A stretch of 64,000 bases of DNA. Source: Phycisphaerales bacterium (GTDB lineage: Bacteria > Planctomycetota > Phycisphaerae > Phycisphaerales > SM1A02). Positions within the stretch are counted from its first letter, which is position 1. Every line of letters starts with the position of its first letter. Below, one piece after another: positions 1-7,187 of the stretch. Under the pieces are notes generated by a model. It was not told where the DNA came from, made no database searches, and was given only the letters and a program-made list of their open reading frames with translations. The DNA lies in assembly GCA_029245245.1 (NCBI GenBank), contig JAQWPT010000033.1, positions 248,001 through 312,000 of the forward strand, written 5' to 3'. Both the position numbers and the translations under genes were made by a program.

Positions 1-1230
1 GAATACATCATCGAGGATGCGGAGCTGGACGTGGTGATCTCGGTCGGACCGATGCTCGAGCGTTTCGGCAGCATGCCCGGGGGGGTCGAGGTGATCCGGA
101 TGGACCAGATCGGGTTCGGAGGTGTCCCTCCGCTGCGCAGACTGGTTCGGCGCCCTGAAGACTTTCTCGCCGTGCTGCTCTACACCTCCGGAACCTCGGG
201 GCGTCCCAAGGGCGTCATGCTGACGGGGAAAAACCTGCATGCGAACATCGAGCAATGCATTGAATGGGCGCGATTCGACAAGCGTGACGGATTCATCGGT
301 GTCCTGCCCCAGTTCCACAGTTTCGGTCTGACCGTCACCACGCTGCTGCCGATGGCGATCGGGTGCCGCGTCTACTACACCGCGAAGTTCAAGGTGACGC
401 GTGTCCTCGAATTGCTGCGTGAATATCGTCCAACGGCGATGATCGCCATTCCTTCCATGTACAACGCACTGCTGCAGGCGAAGACCGCAACGCCCGAACA
501 CTTCTCCCAGTTGCGGTACATCGTGTCCGGTGGCGAACCGCTTCCGGACGCGGTCTACGACGGATTCCGAGATCGGTTCAATGTTCGGATCTGCGAGGGG
601 TACGGGCTCACTGAAACAGCTCCCGTCACCAACTGGACTCTTCCGGAGTACGAGCGGCGCGGCACGGTCGGGCAGACCCTTCCCGGCGTCGAGGAGGTCA
701 TCGTCGATGAGGAGGGGCGCCACCTCGGGCCCGGCCAGGACGGTGAAATCAGAATTCGCGGCGAGAACGTCATGGCCGGGTACTTCAAGTTGCCTGAGGC
801 CACCGCGGCCGTCTTCGATGATGACGGATACTTCCGAACCGGCGACATGGGGCAAATGGATGAGAAGGGGTTTCTCTCCATCACCGGTCGCATCAAGGAA
901 ATGCTGATCATCAGCGGCGAAAATGTCTTTCCTCGCGAGATGGAAGAGGTCCTGAATCGCCACCCATCCGTCTCGGATGCCGCGGTCATCGGCCAGGCGG
1001 ACCCGTCCCGGGGCGAGGTCCCCATCGCATTCGTGGAGTTGCTGGAGGGGGCGTCCATCGACCCCGCCGAGGTCCGCGCGTTCTGCCGTGAGATCCTTCC
1101 GCCGTACAAGGTTCCTCGAGAGATCCGGGTACTCGACGCCCTGCCACGCAATCCCACCGGCAAGATCCAGCGTCGGGCCCTGATCCCGATGCTTTCCCAG
1201 GTCGATGGCAAGGGGGACTCGGGAGTATGA
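1..1230 (+). CDS. AMP-binding acyl-CoA (or acyl-ACP) synthetase, 5' end cut by window edge
   Basis: The frame is open from base 1, so the first ATG at 31 is probably internal and the gene starts outside the window. The 409 visible codons hold the ANL-family adenylation core: the phosphate-binding loop TSGTSGRPKGV near codon 62, GYGLTETAP near codon 200, the GDMG ATP-binding Asp near codon 281, and the C-terminal catalytic Lys in PTGKIQRR near codon 387. Members activate a carboxylic acid with ATP and transfer it to CoA or a carrier. The acid is not readable from the sequence; a medium or long-chain fatty acid is the usual substrate for proteins of this look. The stop overlaps the mqnD start by four bases, so the two are probably cotranslated. 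The N-terminal part of the adenylation domain is missing from view. Confidence 0.9.
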   Translation, partial: EYIIEDAELDVVISVGPMLERFGSMPGGVEVIRMDQIGFGGVPPLRRLVRRPEDFLAVLLYTSGTSGRPKGVMLTGKNLHANIEQCIEWARFDKRDGFIGVLPQFHSFGLTVTTLLPMAIGCRVYYTAKFKVTRVLELLREYRPTAMIAIPSMYNALLQAKTATPEHFSQLRYIVSGGEPLPDAVYDGFRDRFNVRICEGYGLTETAPVTNWTLPEYERRGTVGQTLPGVEEVIVDEEGRHLGPGQDGEIRIRGENVMAGYFKLPEATAAVFDDDGYFRTGDMGQMDEKGFLSITGRIKEMLIISGENVFPREMEEVLNRHPSVSDAAVIGQADPSRGEVPIAFVELLEGASIDPAEVRAFCREILPPYKVPREIRVLDALPRNPTGKIQRRALIPMLSQVDGKGDSGV

Positions 1231-2135
1231 TCGACTCGATGCAGCCGCTCCTGAGACTTGCCCACAGCCCGGACCCCGACGACGCCTTCATGTGGTGGCC
1301 GCTTGTGGGCCTTGGTGATGGCGGGCCGGAAGTCGATACCGGTCGCTGGTCCTTCGAACTGGTGACCGGGGACATTGAATCGTTGAATCACCAGGCGGAG
1401 ACTGGCCAGTGGGAGATCACGGCCATCAGTTGCGCCCAGTACCCGCGTGTGGCGGACCGCTACGCGTTCACGTCCTGTGGCGCTTCGCTTGGAGACGGGT
1501 ACGGTCCGAAACTGGTGGCCAGCAGCGAGCAGTCGCTGGAGAGCCTGATGAATACCCGGCCGAACATTCTCGTTCCCGGGGAACGAACCAGCGCACTGGC
1601 CACCCTGCGAATGATGTGTTCAGATTTCGAGTTCGACTGGGCGGTCGCCGAGTTCGAGACCATCGGGGACCGTGTGGTGGCCGGTGAGGCCGACGCCGGA
1701 GTTCTGATCCACGAGGGGCAGTTGACCTACGCCGACCAGGGGCTTCACCTTGTTGCGGACCTGGGCGCATGGTGGGAGCAGGCGACGAGCCTGCCGCTGC
1801 CGTTGGGCGGCAACGTGATCCGTCGCGACCTGGAGGACCAGTGGGGCCCCGGAACCCTCCAGGAGATCACATCGATCCTGCACCGATCCGTACAGTGGGC
1901 AATGGACAACCGGGAACGCGCCCTGGCACATGCGATGACCTTTGGGCGCGGAATCGATCGTGAGTGTGCGGATGAATTCGTCGAGATGTACGTGAATCGG
2001 TGGACACTCGATTTCGAGGATCGGGGACGACAGGCCGTCCGCCGGTTCCTGGCCGATGCCGCACGGTGCGGGTGTCTGCCATCGGTCGAGGTGGTGGATT
2101 TCATCACGACCGGCCCAGTTCAGTGTGATACCTGA
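1227..2135 (+). CDS. mqnD: MqnD-like 1,4-dihydroxy-6-naphthoate synthase (futalosine menaquinone pathway)
   Basis: The 302-residue protein has the periplasmic-binding-protein-like fold signature of the MqnA/MqnD family. Its N-terminus LAHSPDPDDAFMWWPL corresponds to the SPCPNDTF motif typical of MqnD, with Asp in place of the usual Cys and Asn. MqnD converts cyclic de-hypoxanthinyl futalosine to 1,4-dihydroxy-6-naphthoate in the cytosol. The GERTSALATLRMM stretch and the later IHEGQLTY stretch are also typical of the family. The ATG overlaps the stop of the acyl-CoA ligase by four bases; a second in-frame ATG lies at 1239. No other mqn gene is visible. The call over MqnA rests on the N-terminal motif; the variant active-site residues leave some doubt. 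Confidence 0.78.
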   Translation: MIDSMQPLLRLAHSPDPDDAFMWWPLVGLGDGGPEVDTGRWSFELVTGDIESLNHQAETGQWEITAISCAQYPRVADRYAFTSCGASLGDGYGPKLVASSEQSLESLMNTRPNILVPGERTSALATLRMMCSDFEFDWAVAEFETIGDRVVAGEADAGVLIHEGQLTYADQGLHLVADLGAWWEQATSLPLPLGGNVIRRDLEDQWGPGTLQEITSILHRSVQWAMDNRERALAHAMTFGRGIDRECADEFVEMYVNRWTLDFEDRGRQAVRRFLADAARCGCLPSVEVVDFITTGPVQCDT

Positions 2136-2186
2136 CGCCTGCGTTGGAACCCGCTACCCTGCATCCCGTACCAGGGCAGGGTGAGA

Positions 2187-2669
2187 ATGGAGCTCGGCAT
2201 GTCCCAGTTGCCACAGGAGACCCAGCAGGGCTACGACGCCCCGATGGTCAGGCAGTTCAGCATCTTCCTGGAGAACCGGGTTGGGCGGCTGCTCGACATC
2301 CTTCGCATGTTCGATGAGGCCGTGGGCATCACCATCCACGGCCTGGCCGTCATGGAATCCTCTGATTGCGCAGTGGTCCGACTCATTCCCGACGACCCGG
2401 ATGCCACGCGGGTCATGCTTCGAAGCAGTGAATACGCCTTCGCCGAAACCGAACTGCTGATCGTGCAATGCACCGAAGAGCGGCCGCTCTCGATGTTGTG
2501 CCTCTACCTGCTTGGTGCGGAGCTGAACATCGACTTCATGTACCCGCTGCTGACGGCGACGTACGCCGGCGAAGGGGGGCGTATCGCCCTTTCGGTGGAC
2601 GACACGACATTTGCGGGGCAGATTCTGCGTCGTAAGGGCTTCGGGCTCTACGGTTCGTCCGATCTCTGA
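2187..2669 (+). CDS. Tandem ACT-domain protein
   Basis: About 160 residues with two ACT-like beta-alpha-beta units. The first runs RQFSIFLENRVGRLLDIL, which is the usual ligand-binding start of an ACT domain; the second begins near residue 95 around LSMLCLYLLGAELNIDF. ACT domains bind amino acids and regulate enzymes, so an amino-acid-sensing role is likely, but the partner is unknown. Start choice is uncertain: GTG at 2181, ATG at 2187 (AGGGCAGG six bases upstream) and ATG at 2199 (GGAG six bases upstream) are all in frame. A possible -10 (TACCCT) lies at 2151-2156. The 3' end overlaps the convergent cyclophilin gene by 22 bases. Confidence 0.8.
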   Translation: MELGMSQLPQETQQGYDAPMVRQFSIFLENRVGRLLDILRMFDEAVGITIHGLAVMESSDCAVVRLIPDDPDATRVMLRSSEYAFAETELLIVQCTEERPLSMLCLYLLGAELNIDFMYPLLTATYAGEGGRIALSVDDTTFAGQILRRKGFGLYGSSDL

Positions 2670-4141
2670 TCGGGAGCCGCATCCGGTTCAGTGGGCATCG
2701 CCTTCCATGCCACCCGGGGAATCGAAATTCCGTTCTCGAGTTGCACCTCGAACGCATCGTCATGGTCGCCTCGTCGGAGGATCTCGATCTTCTCGATCTT
2801 CTCGTCGCCACGCATGGCCTCCACGATTTCGAAGCCACTGATCACGCGGCCGAAGACGGGATTCTTCGTATCAAGATGCTGCGTGGGGAAGTGGGTGAGG
2901 TAGAACTGGCTGCCGATGCGATGGTCGGGGCCGACGTTGGCCATGGCGATGCTTCCGCGAAAATGGCCGCGTGCATCGTCACGGTCGCCTTCATTGACGA
3001 TCGAGTACCCCGGTCCTCCGTAGGGGTCCGTGTCGCCGGCTCGCCGGCCGCCTTGAGACATGAGGCCGGGATGCACCCGATGGAATTCCGATCTGTCGTA
3101 GAAGCCTTCCTCGGCGAGCGCAAGAAAGTTGGCCACGGTGACGGGGGCCTCGTTGTCGAACAGCTCGATGAGGATGGGGGTGCCGTCGATGGTCATCCGC
3201 ACGAGGGGAGTGTCGCCACGTGCCGCGTCCAATTCCCGAATGCTCTGCTCCGCCTTCCAGGTTTCGATCATCCGCGGCCTGGTGCCGAGGCGGAAGCCGA
3301 TGCCCAGGTCGGCCGACTTGTCGAATACGTTCTGTTCTTCCTGGATTCGAATGAGGTGGGCGATCGATTCATCGAAGCGATGCAGCGCAAAGAGGCAGTC
3401 TGAATACTGGACGCCGATGTCGTCGCGCAGAAGCATGTCGTCGTCCAGCCTGGAAAACAGGTCAAGAGCATCCTGGTAGCGGGCACCCCAACGCAGGCGA
3501 GAGGCAAGAAAGTAGATGCCCTGCGGGTCGTCCGGCCAGGCTGCCAGGACCCGTTGCGCGAACGCGATGGCCATGTCCTGATCGACACTGCCGACCCCGG
3601 CGAGGAAACCGTGAAGTTCGACGCCAGGGGGGACCGGAAGGAGCAGGGCGAACCGCTCTTCGAGCCGTTCGGGCATCGCCTTGGCATGGAGTTCGTACAG
3701 GGACATCGGGAAGACCATGTTGTCCGGGGCGTTCTTCATCAGCTGGAGGAGGATTTCCTCGGAACGCGGCAGATCGATGTCGTAGTAGTACGCGGCCCAG
3801 GCAAGTCCCTCGCGAACTCGCTGTGGTTGCAGGGCCATGATCCGTCCGTAGTTGGCATCAACGGACGCAGAGTCGCCGAGGGCGCCGGAGACCTGCCCCG
3901 CGAAGGTAAGGCCGTTGATGTCGTTCTTGTAGGTCAGGTTGTAGGAGTTCAGATTCGCCAGCAGTTCACGCCGTGCCGCCTCCACATCCTCGTTCGCCTG
4001 GATCTTCTGGAAGATCTTGCGCTGCTGGTCCCGCAGGGATCGCATGGCCTCCGCGCTTGGATCGGCATTCTCAGCGGGTTGGCCAAACGCCATGGCGGCG
4101 AATGCAAGGAGCATCAGTATTGGTCGAAGGGTGTGCATCAT
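2648..4141 (-). CDS. Exported cyclophilin-type peptidyl-prolyl isomerase with helical repeat N-terminus
   Basis: The 497-residue protein starts with a signal peptide (hydrophobic LRPILMLLAFAAMAFG), followed by about 280 helical residues that resemble TPR-like repeats, then a cyclophilin domain at about 312-457. The cyclophilin core shows EAPVTVANFLAL, FHRVHPGLMSQGG and GSQFYLTH, so the catalytic Arg and Gln-Phe pair are present. It should accelerate proline isomerisation of proteins in the periplasm. The domain sits at the C-terminus, which is unusual beside single-domain bacterial PpiA. The start overlaps the queD stop by four bases, so the two form an operon. Confidence 0.88.
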   Translation of the reverse strand: MMHTLRPILMLLAFAAMAFGQPAENADPSAEAMRSLRDQQRKIFQKIQANEDVEAARRELLANLNSYNLTYKNDINGLTFAGQVSGALGDSASVDANYGRIMALQPQRVREGLAWAAYYYDIDLPRSEEILLQLMKNAPDNMVFPMSLYELHAKAMPERLEERFALLLPVPPGVELHGFLAGVGSVDQDMAIAFAQRVLAAWPDDPQGIYFLASRLRWGARYQDALDLFSRLDDDMLLRDDIGVQYSDCLFALHRFDESIAHLIRIQEEQNVFDKSADLGIGFRLGTRPRMIETWKAEQSIRELDAARGDTPLVRMTIDGTPILIELFDNEAPVTVANFLALAEEGFYDRSEFHRVHPGLMSQGGRRAGDTDPYGGPGYSIVNEGDRDDARGHFRGSIAMANVGPDHRIGSQFYLTHFPTQHLDTKNPVFGRVISGFEIVEAMRGDEKIEKIEILRRGDHDDAFEVQLENGISIPRVAWKAMPTEPDAAPDQRSDEP

Positions 4142-4944
4142 GCTGTTCCAGGCAGTGGCGAGAGGGGGGGGTAACTGCAGGAGGTCCGGTCTGTTTCCCA
4201 GACCTCGACGCGCACCAGTGATGCTGCTGTGAGGCTGAAGGCGGGCTCGAGCAGTTCATGGCAGGTGACCGTGATATTTTCCAGCGTCGGGTTGATCGCT
4301 TTGAACTGCTCGATGTCCAGGTTCAGGTTTCGATGATCGAACTTGTCGATCACGTGCTCCATCACGATCGCATCGATGTCGAGTACGTCGGGGCCGGTTG
4401 ACGTGTCCGTTGGAACCTGGACATCGACGACCAGTGTGTAGTTGTGGCCGTGCCCGTTGGGCAGCGAGCACTTGCCGAAGATGTCGAGGTTTCCGGCTTC
4501 ATCGAGTGACCTGTCGTGAAGGCGGTGGGATGCGGAAAATGTGTAGTGCCGTGTGAGGGTGACCTGGCTCATGTCGTGTCCGCCGATTTCAATGTGGTGG
4601 TATGGATTGAGCGTCCATCGAAGGGATGTCGGCTGCTGGTCCAGTTCGCAGGCAAGCAGTTCGTAGAGCCTCGGGAGGACCGAAATGGGATTGTCGCACG
4701 TGGCCAAGGCTTCTGACAGTGGTGTCGGGAATACGGATCTGATGGCCTTGTCGATGTCATAAATGCTGAAGACGAATCCCGTATTGTCGGCGGGGAACCC
4801 CTGAAATGTAGCGTGGAACTCGTAGAAGGCACCCATTGAAACGGCCAGGGGCGTTCCTGCAAAGGTATTGAGGCCCTTTGAAAGGGCCTGAGGGCGGCTT
4901 GGAATGGTCATCCTGACCGTTCGGTTGAGGCAGATCGTAGTCAT
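4138..4944 (-). CDS. queD: 6-pyruvoyl-tetrahydropterin synthase / QueD family, duplicated domain
   Basis: With the ATG at 4944 the protein has 268 residues and carries two PTPS-like halves. The C-terminal half is complete: SASHRL and NGHGHNY supply the zinc histidines, the Cys in GKCSLPNGHGHNY matches the QueD catalytic Cys, and DHRNLN and the late Glu region are present. The N-terminal half keeps the strand pattern (YEFHATFQGFPADNTGFVF) but has lost these residues. QueD makes 6-carboxytetrahydropterin for queuosine. A longer frame to 5022 is rejected because a TACAAT -10 element for this gene would fall inside it and homology begins at MTTICLNRTV. The stop overlaps the cyclophilin start by four bases. 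Pterin chemistry other than queuosine is possible. Confidence 0.85.
   Translation of the reverse strand: MTTICLNRTVRMTIPSRPQALSKGLNTFAGTPLAVSMGAFYEFHATFQGFPADNTGFVFSIYDIDKAIRSVFPTPLSEALATCDNPISVLPRLYELLACELDQQPTSLRWTLNPYHHIEIGGHDMSQVTLTRHYTFSASHRLHDRSLDEAGNLDIFGKCSLPNGHGHNYTLVVDVQVPTDTSTGPDVLDIDAIVMEHVIDKFDHRNLNLDIEQFKAINPTLENITVTCHELLEPAFSLTAASLVRVEVWETDRTSCSYPPLSPLPGTA
4871..4889. repeat. Perfect 19-base palindrome inside queD
   Basis: Two nine-base arms, AGGCCCTTT and AAAGGGCCT, face each other around a single central G. It lies in the early coding part of queD, about 55-75 bases after the start codon. It could act as an operator or an mRNA hairpin, or be a coincidence of the Ser-Lys-Gly-Leu codons. 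Confidence 0.4.
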
Positions 4945-4975
4945 GGAAAGTGGCGTGAAATCAGTCAAAGGGGCA

Positions 4976-5003
4976 TTGACAGAGGTTTGGTGCCCAGTAA
5001 TCT
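4976..5003 (+). promoter_or_regulatory. Candidate promoter for the YdjY-like gene leader
   Basis: A perfect TTGACA at 4976-4981 is followed after 16 bases by TAATCT at 4998-5003. A transcript from here would start near 5010 and run through the terminator-like hairpin at 5054-5093 before the gene at 5106. Confidence 0.4.
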
Positions 5004-5005
5004 TG

Positions 5006-5011
5006 ATTGTA
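5006..5011 (-). promoter_or_regulatory. Candidate -10 element for queD
   Basis: TACAAT on the minus strand gives a leader of about 55-60 bases before the queD ATG at 4944. No clear -35 is seen. It overlaps the region used by the opposite promoter at 4976-5003. Confidence 0.35.
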
Positions 5012-5053
5012 GCCGCAGTCATTGGCAGCGGCCATTTACCATGCCCCCGGAAG

Positions 5054-5093
5054 GGCTCGGTACGAAGCTTTGCTTCTGCCGGGCCTTTTTTTT
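5054..5093 (+). terminator. Intrinsic terminator-like hairpin in the leader of the YdjY-like gene
   Basis: GGCTCGG (5054-5060) pairs with CCGGGCC (5079-5085) with one G-U pair, and inside it GAAGC pairs with GCTTC around a TTT loop. Eight T residues follow at 5086-5093, directly before the GGAG ribosome site (5094-5097). It sits upstream of the gene it would control, so it fits an attenuator or the end of a short leader RNA. CCCGG at 5046-5050 could pair with CCGGG at 5079-5083 and prevent the terminator. Confidence 0.65.
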
Positions 5094-5105
5094 GGAGCGT
5101 CGTTC

Positions 5106-5846
5106 GTGACTCACTGGCTTCGTTTCATTCTTCTTGCCCTGCTCTGCTCCCAGGGACTGACTGGGCTTGTTTCCTGCCAGTCGTCTCGCCCGAGTCCGGC
5201 CGGGGCCTCGAGCCGGACTGTGATTGCCCCGGGGCTCTGGGTCGATCTGGAGCAGGGGTACGTGGAGTTCCGGGGTTGGACGTGCCTCGACACGGGCTGG
5301 CTCGAACAAGTTGTCTGTTCTCCCGGCACGCGTGAACATGAATCCCTCATCGTCACCGACCTGTCGGCGTCGAAGATCCACGCGGCACTGCTGCTGCTTG
5401 GATTGAAGCCGGGAACCCCAGGCACGTGGGAGACCAAAGATGGCGAGGTCATCGCCATCTCGCCAAGCGGCCCTGGAGTCATGGTCGGCGTTGGATGGAC
5501 AGATCCGGAGGGTGGTCCGCATCGAACCGGGATCTCCCAGTGGATCATCGATGTTCAGGACCGGGCGATCTTTCCGACGGACCGCTGGATCTTCGCTGGC
5601 AGCATCGAGCTCACCGGGAAGGATGCCGAGCGAGCGGGGGCGGCCTACCTTGCCGATCGAACCGGCTCCATCATCGGCCTGGTGACGTTCGGAGACGAGT
5701 TGCTTGCTGCCGAGGTTGTCATTCCGGATGCGGCAGATGTACGCGAGCCGGAGTGGGTGGCCAATACCCGGAACATCCCGCCCCCGGGCACGGTGGTCAT
5801 GGTCCGCCTGGTGCCGGCTCGGCCCGGTCAGATTGCTTTTGAATAG
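5106..5846 (+). CDS. YdjY-domain lipoprotein
   Basis: The GTG at 5106 has GGAG eight bases upstream and opens a lipoprotein signal peptide (FILLALLCSQGLTGLVSC, lipobox LVSC), giving 246 residues. The mature part matches the YdjY family pattern: a conserved strand VDLEQGYVEF, Cys-rich GWTCLDTGWLEQVVCSPGT, HESLIV, and IHAALLLLGLKPG. YdjY proteins are envelope proteins of unknown function, sometimes found with redox modules. A TTG at 5022 would extend the frame across the terminator hairpin and is rejected. Expression may be attenuated by the hairpin at 5054-5093. The 3' end overlaps the convergent ruvC by 19 bases. Confidence 0.78.
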   Translation: MTHWLRFILLALLCSQGLTGLVSCQSSRPSPAGASSRTVIAPGLWVDLEQGYVEFRGWTCLDTGWLEQVVCSPGTREHESLIVTDLSASKIHAALLLLGLKPGTPGTWETKDGEVIAISPSGPGVMVGVGWTDPEGGPHRTGISQWIIDVQDRAIFPTDRWIFAGSIELTGKDAERAGAAYLADRTGSIIGLVTFGDELLAAEVVIPDAADVREPEWVANTRNIPPPGTVVMVRLVPARPGQIAFE

Positions 5847-6340
5847 TCGACCGGTTTCGCTGGATTGGACCGGCGAGCGGCGCAGAGGGCGATCGCCATC
5901 GCATCGCTGACGTCGTAGGGTGATGGACGCTCCTGGAGGCCCAACTGGTGTGTTACGGCCTCCTGAACCTGATCCTTGTCGGCATGGCCGTTGCCGGTCA
6001 CGGCCTTCTTGACCTCCGTGGCGACGAAGTCGGAGACGGAGAGGCTTCGGCGGGCGCAGGCCAGAAGGACCACGCCTCGGGCGTGGGCCATGAGGATGGC
6101 TGTGCGGGCCCGGCGGTAATGGGAGAAGAGTGTCTCCACGGCGACAAAGTCCGGCTGCAGGTCCCCCAGGGTGGAATCCAGGTCGTCGTGCAGGCTGCCC
6201 AGGCGCAGTTCCAGCGGGGCACGCGGGTCGATACGAAAGATGCCGGCTTCGACGACCCGTGGAACATGGAGGTCGCCAGCCACTTCAAGGCAGGCGTAGC
6301 CGGTGATTCGGAGGCCGGGATCGATGCCGAGTATCCGCAT
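5828..6340 (-). CDS. ruvC: Crossover junction endodeoxyribonuclease RuvC
   Basis: A 170-residue protein of normal RuvC length. The four acidic catalytic residues are in place: D7 in GIDPGL, E69 in VAVETLF, and D143 and D146 in DVSDAMAIAL. The basic patch VKKAVTGNGHADKDQV is also conserved. It resolves Holliday junctions in the cytosol as a dimer with RuvAB, but ruvA and ruvB are not in the window. It starts seven bases after the stop of the upstream ABC ATPase gene, so it is probably cotranscribed with it. Confidence 0.97.
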   Translation of the reverse strand: MRILGIDPGLRITGYACLEVAGDLHVPRVVEAGIFRIDPRAPLELRLGSLHDDLDSTLGDLQPDFVAVETLFSHYRRARTAILMAHARGVVLLACARRSLSVSDFVATEVKKAVTGNGHADKDQVQEAVTHQLGLQERPSPYDVSDAMAIALCAARRSNPAKPVDYSKAI

Positions 6341-6347
6341 GTCCGTT

Positions 6348-7112
6348 CTATCGGCCGAGTCGGGCCTGTCCCTTCGGAGTCAGTTCGTCCGTTTCGATCT
6401 CGCCGTCTCGGAGTCGGATGACTCGCTCGCATCGATCGGCGATCTGTTCGTCGTGGGTGACCATCACGATGGTGAGGCCCTCGGCATGCAGTTCATCGAT
6501 CAGTTGGAGAATCGCCTGGCCGGTCGTGGAGTCCAGGTTGCCCGTGGGCTCGTCGGCCAGGAGCAGGTCCGGATTGGTCACGAGGGCCCGGGCGATGGCA
6601 ACACGTTGCTGCTGCCCGCCGGAGAGTTCCTTGGGGCGGTGGCCGAGTCGGTCGCCCAGCCCGACTCGATGCAGGATCTGGTTGGCTCGCTGGAGTCGAT
6701 CCAGTCGGGGAATGTCCTGGTAGAAGAGTGGGACCTCGACGTTCTCCGTGACGGTGAGCTGGCTGATGAGGTTGAACGCCTGGAATACGAATCCGATCCG
6801 GCGTCCACGGATCGAGGACAGGTCTTCGTCGGAGAGGGTGGCGATGTCCGAGCCGCTGATGAGGCAGGCCCCCGAGGTAGGGCGGTCCAGGGCCCCGATG
6901 ATGTTCATCATCGTGCTCTTGCCGGATCCGGAGGCACCCATGATCGCGACGTATTCTCCGCGGTCAATGGTCAGGTTCACGTTTCGCAGCGCTTCGACCA
7001 GGATGGATCCGTCGGGCTTGTAGTAGGTCCGGAAGATTCCCTGGAGATCGATCACGGAATCGCGGTCGACGTCGTGTGTGGCCTCGCTTGAATCATGGTC
7101 GATCAGCGTCAT
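6348..7112 (-). CDS. ABC transporter ATP-binding protein, LolD/MacB type
   Basis: The 254-residue ATPase has Walker A GASGSGKST, Q-loop region GFVFQAFNLI, signature LSGGQQQRVAIARAL, Walker B LLLADEPTGNLD and a switch His in VTHDEQ. These are hallmarks of the LolD/MacB/FtsE group, which powers lipoprotein release, efflux or envelope remodelling with a FtsX-like permease. No such permease lies nearby, so the partner must be elsewhere. The ATG at 7112 is preferred: TAGAAT at 7125-7120 leaves seven bases to it, which would make the mRNA leaderless. Another ATG lies at 7118. ruvC follows after seven bases. Confidence 0.9.
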   Translation of the reverse strand: MTLIDHDSSEATHDVDRDSVIDLQGIFRTYYKPDGSILVEALRNVNLTIDRGEYVAIMGASGSGKSTMMNIIGALDRPTSGACLISGSDIATLSDEDLSSIRGRRIGFVFQAFNLISQLTVTENVEVPLFYQDIPRLDRLQRANQILHRVGLGDRLGHRPKELSGGQQQRVAIARALVTNPDLLLADEPTGNLDSTTGQAILQLIDELHAEGLTIVMVTHDEQIADRCERVIRLRDGEIETDELTPKGQARLGR

Positions 7113-7119
7113 GGTCATG

Positions 7120-7125
7120 ATTCTA
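7120..7125 (-). promoter_or_regulatory. -10-like TAGAAT before the LolD-type ATPase gene
   Basis: TAGAAT on the minus strand ends seven bases before the ATG at 7112. No ribosome-binding site fits between, so the mRNA may be leaderless. Confidence 0.35.
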
Positions 7126-7172
7126 CGTTGAGACGGCGGTGTTGCGCATTCACCCCCACCAAAGTCCGCCGG

Positions 7173-7178
7173 TACACT
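7173..7178 (+). promoter_or_regulatory. -10-like TACACT before trpE
   Basis: TACACT ends nine bases before the trpE ATG at 7188, with no Shine-Dalgarno sequence in between. No clear -35. Confidence 0.35.
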
Positions 7179-7187
7179 GTGCGGGTC

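Noticed and set aside
4945-5022. N-terminal extension of QueD to 5022
   Set aside because: It would place the likely TACAAT promoter inside the gene, and family homology starts at 4944.
5010-5093. preQ1 riboswitch linked to queD
   Set aside because: The hairpin is on the plus strand, away from queD, and the leader lacks the preQ1 aptamer sequence.
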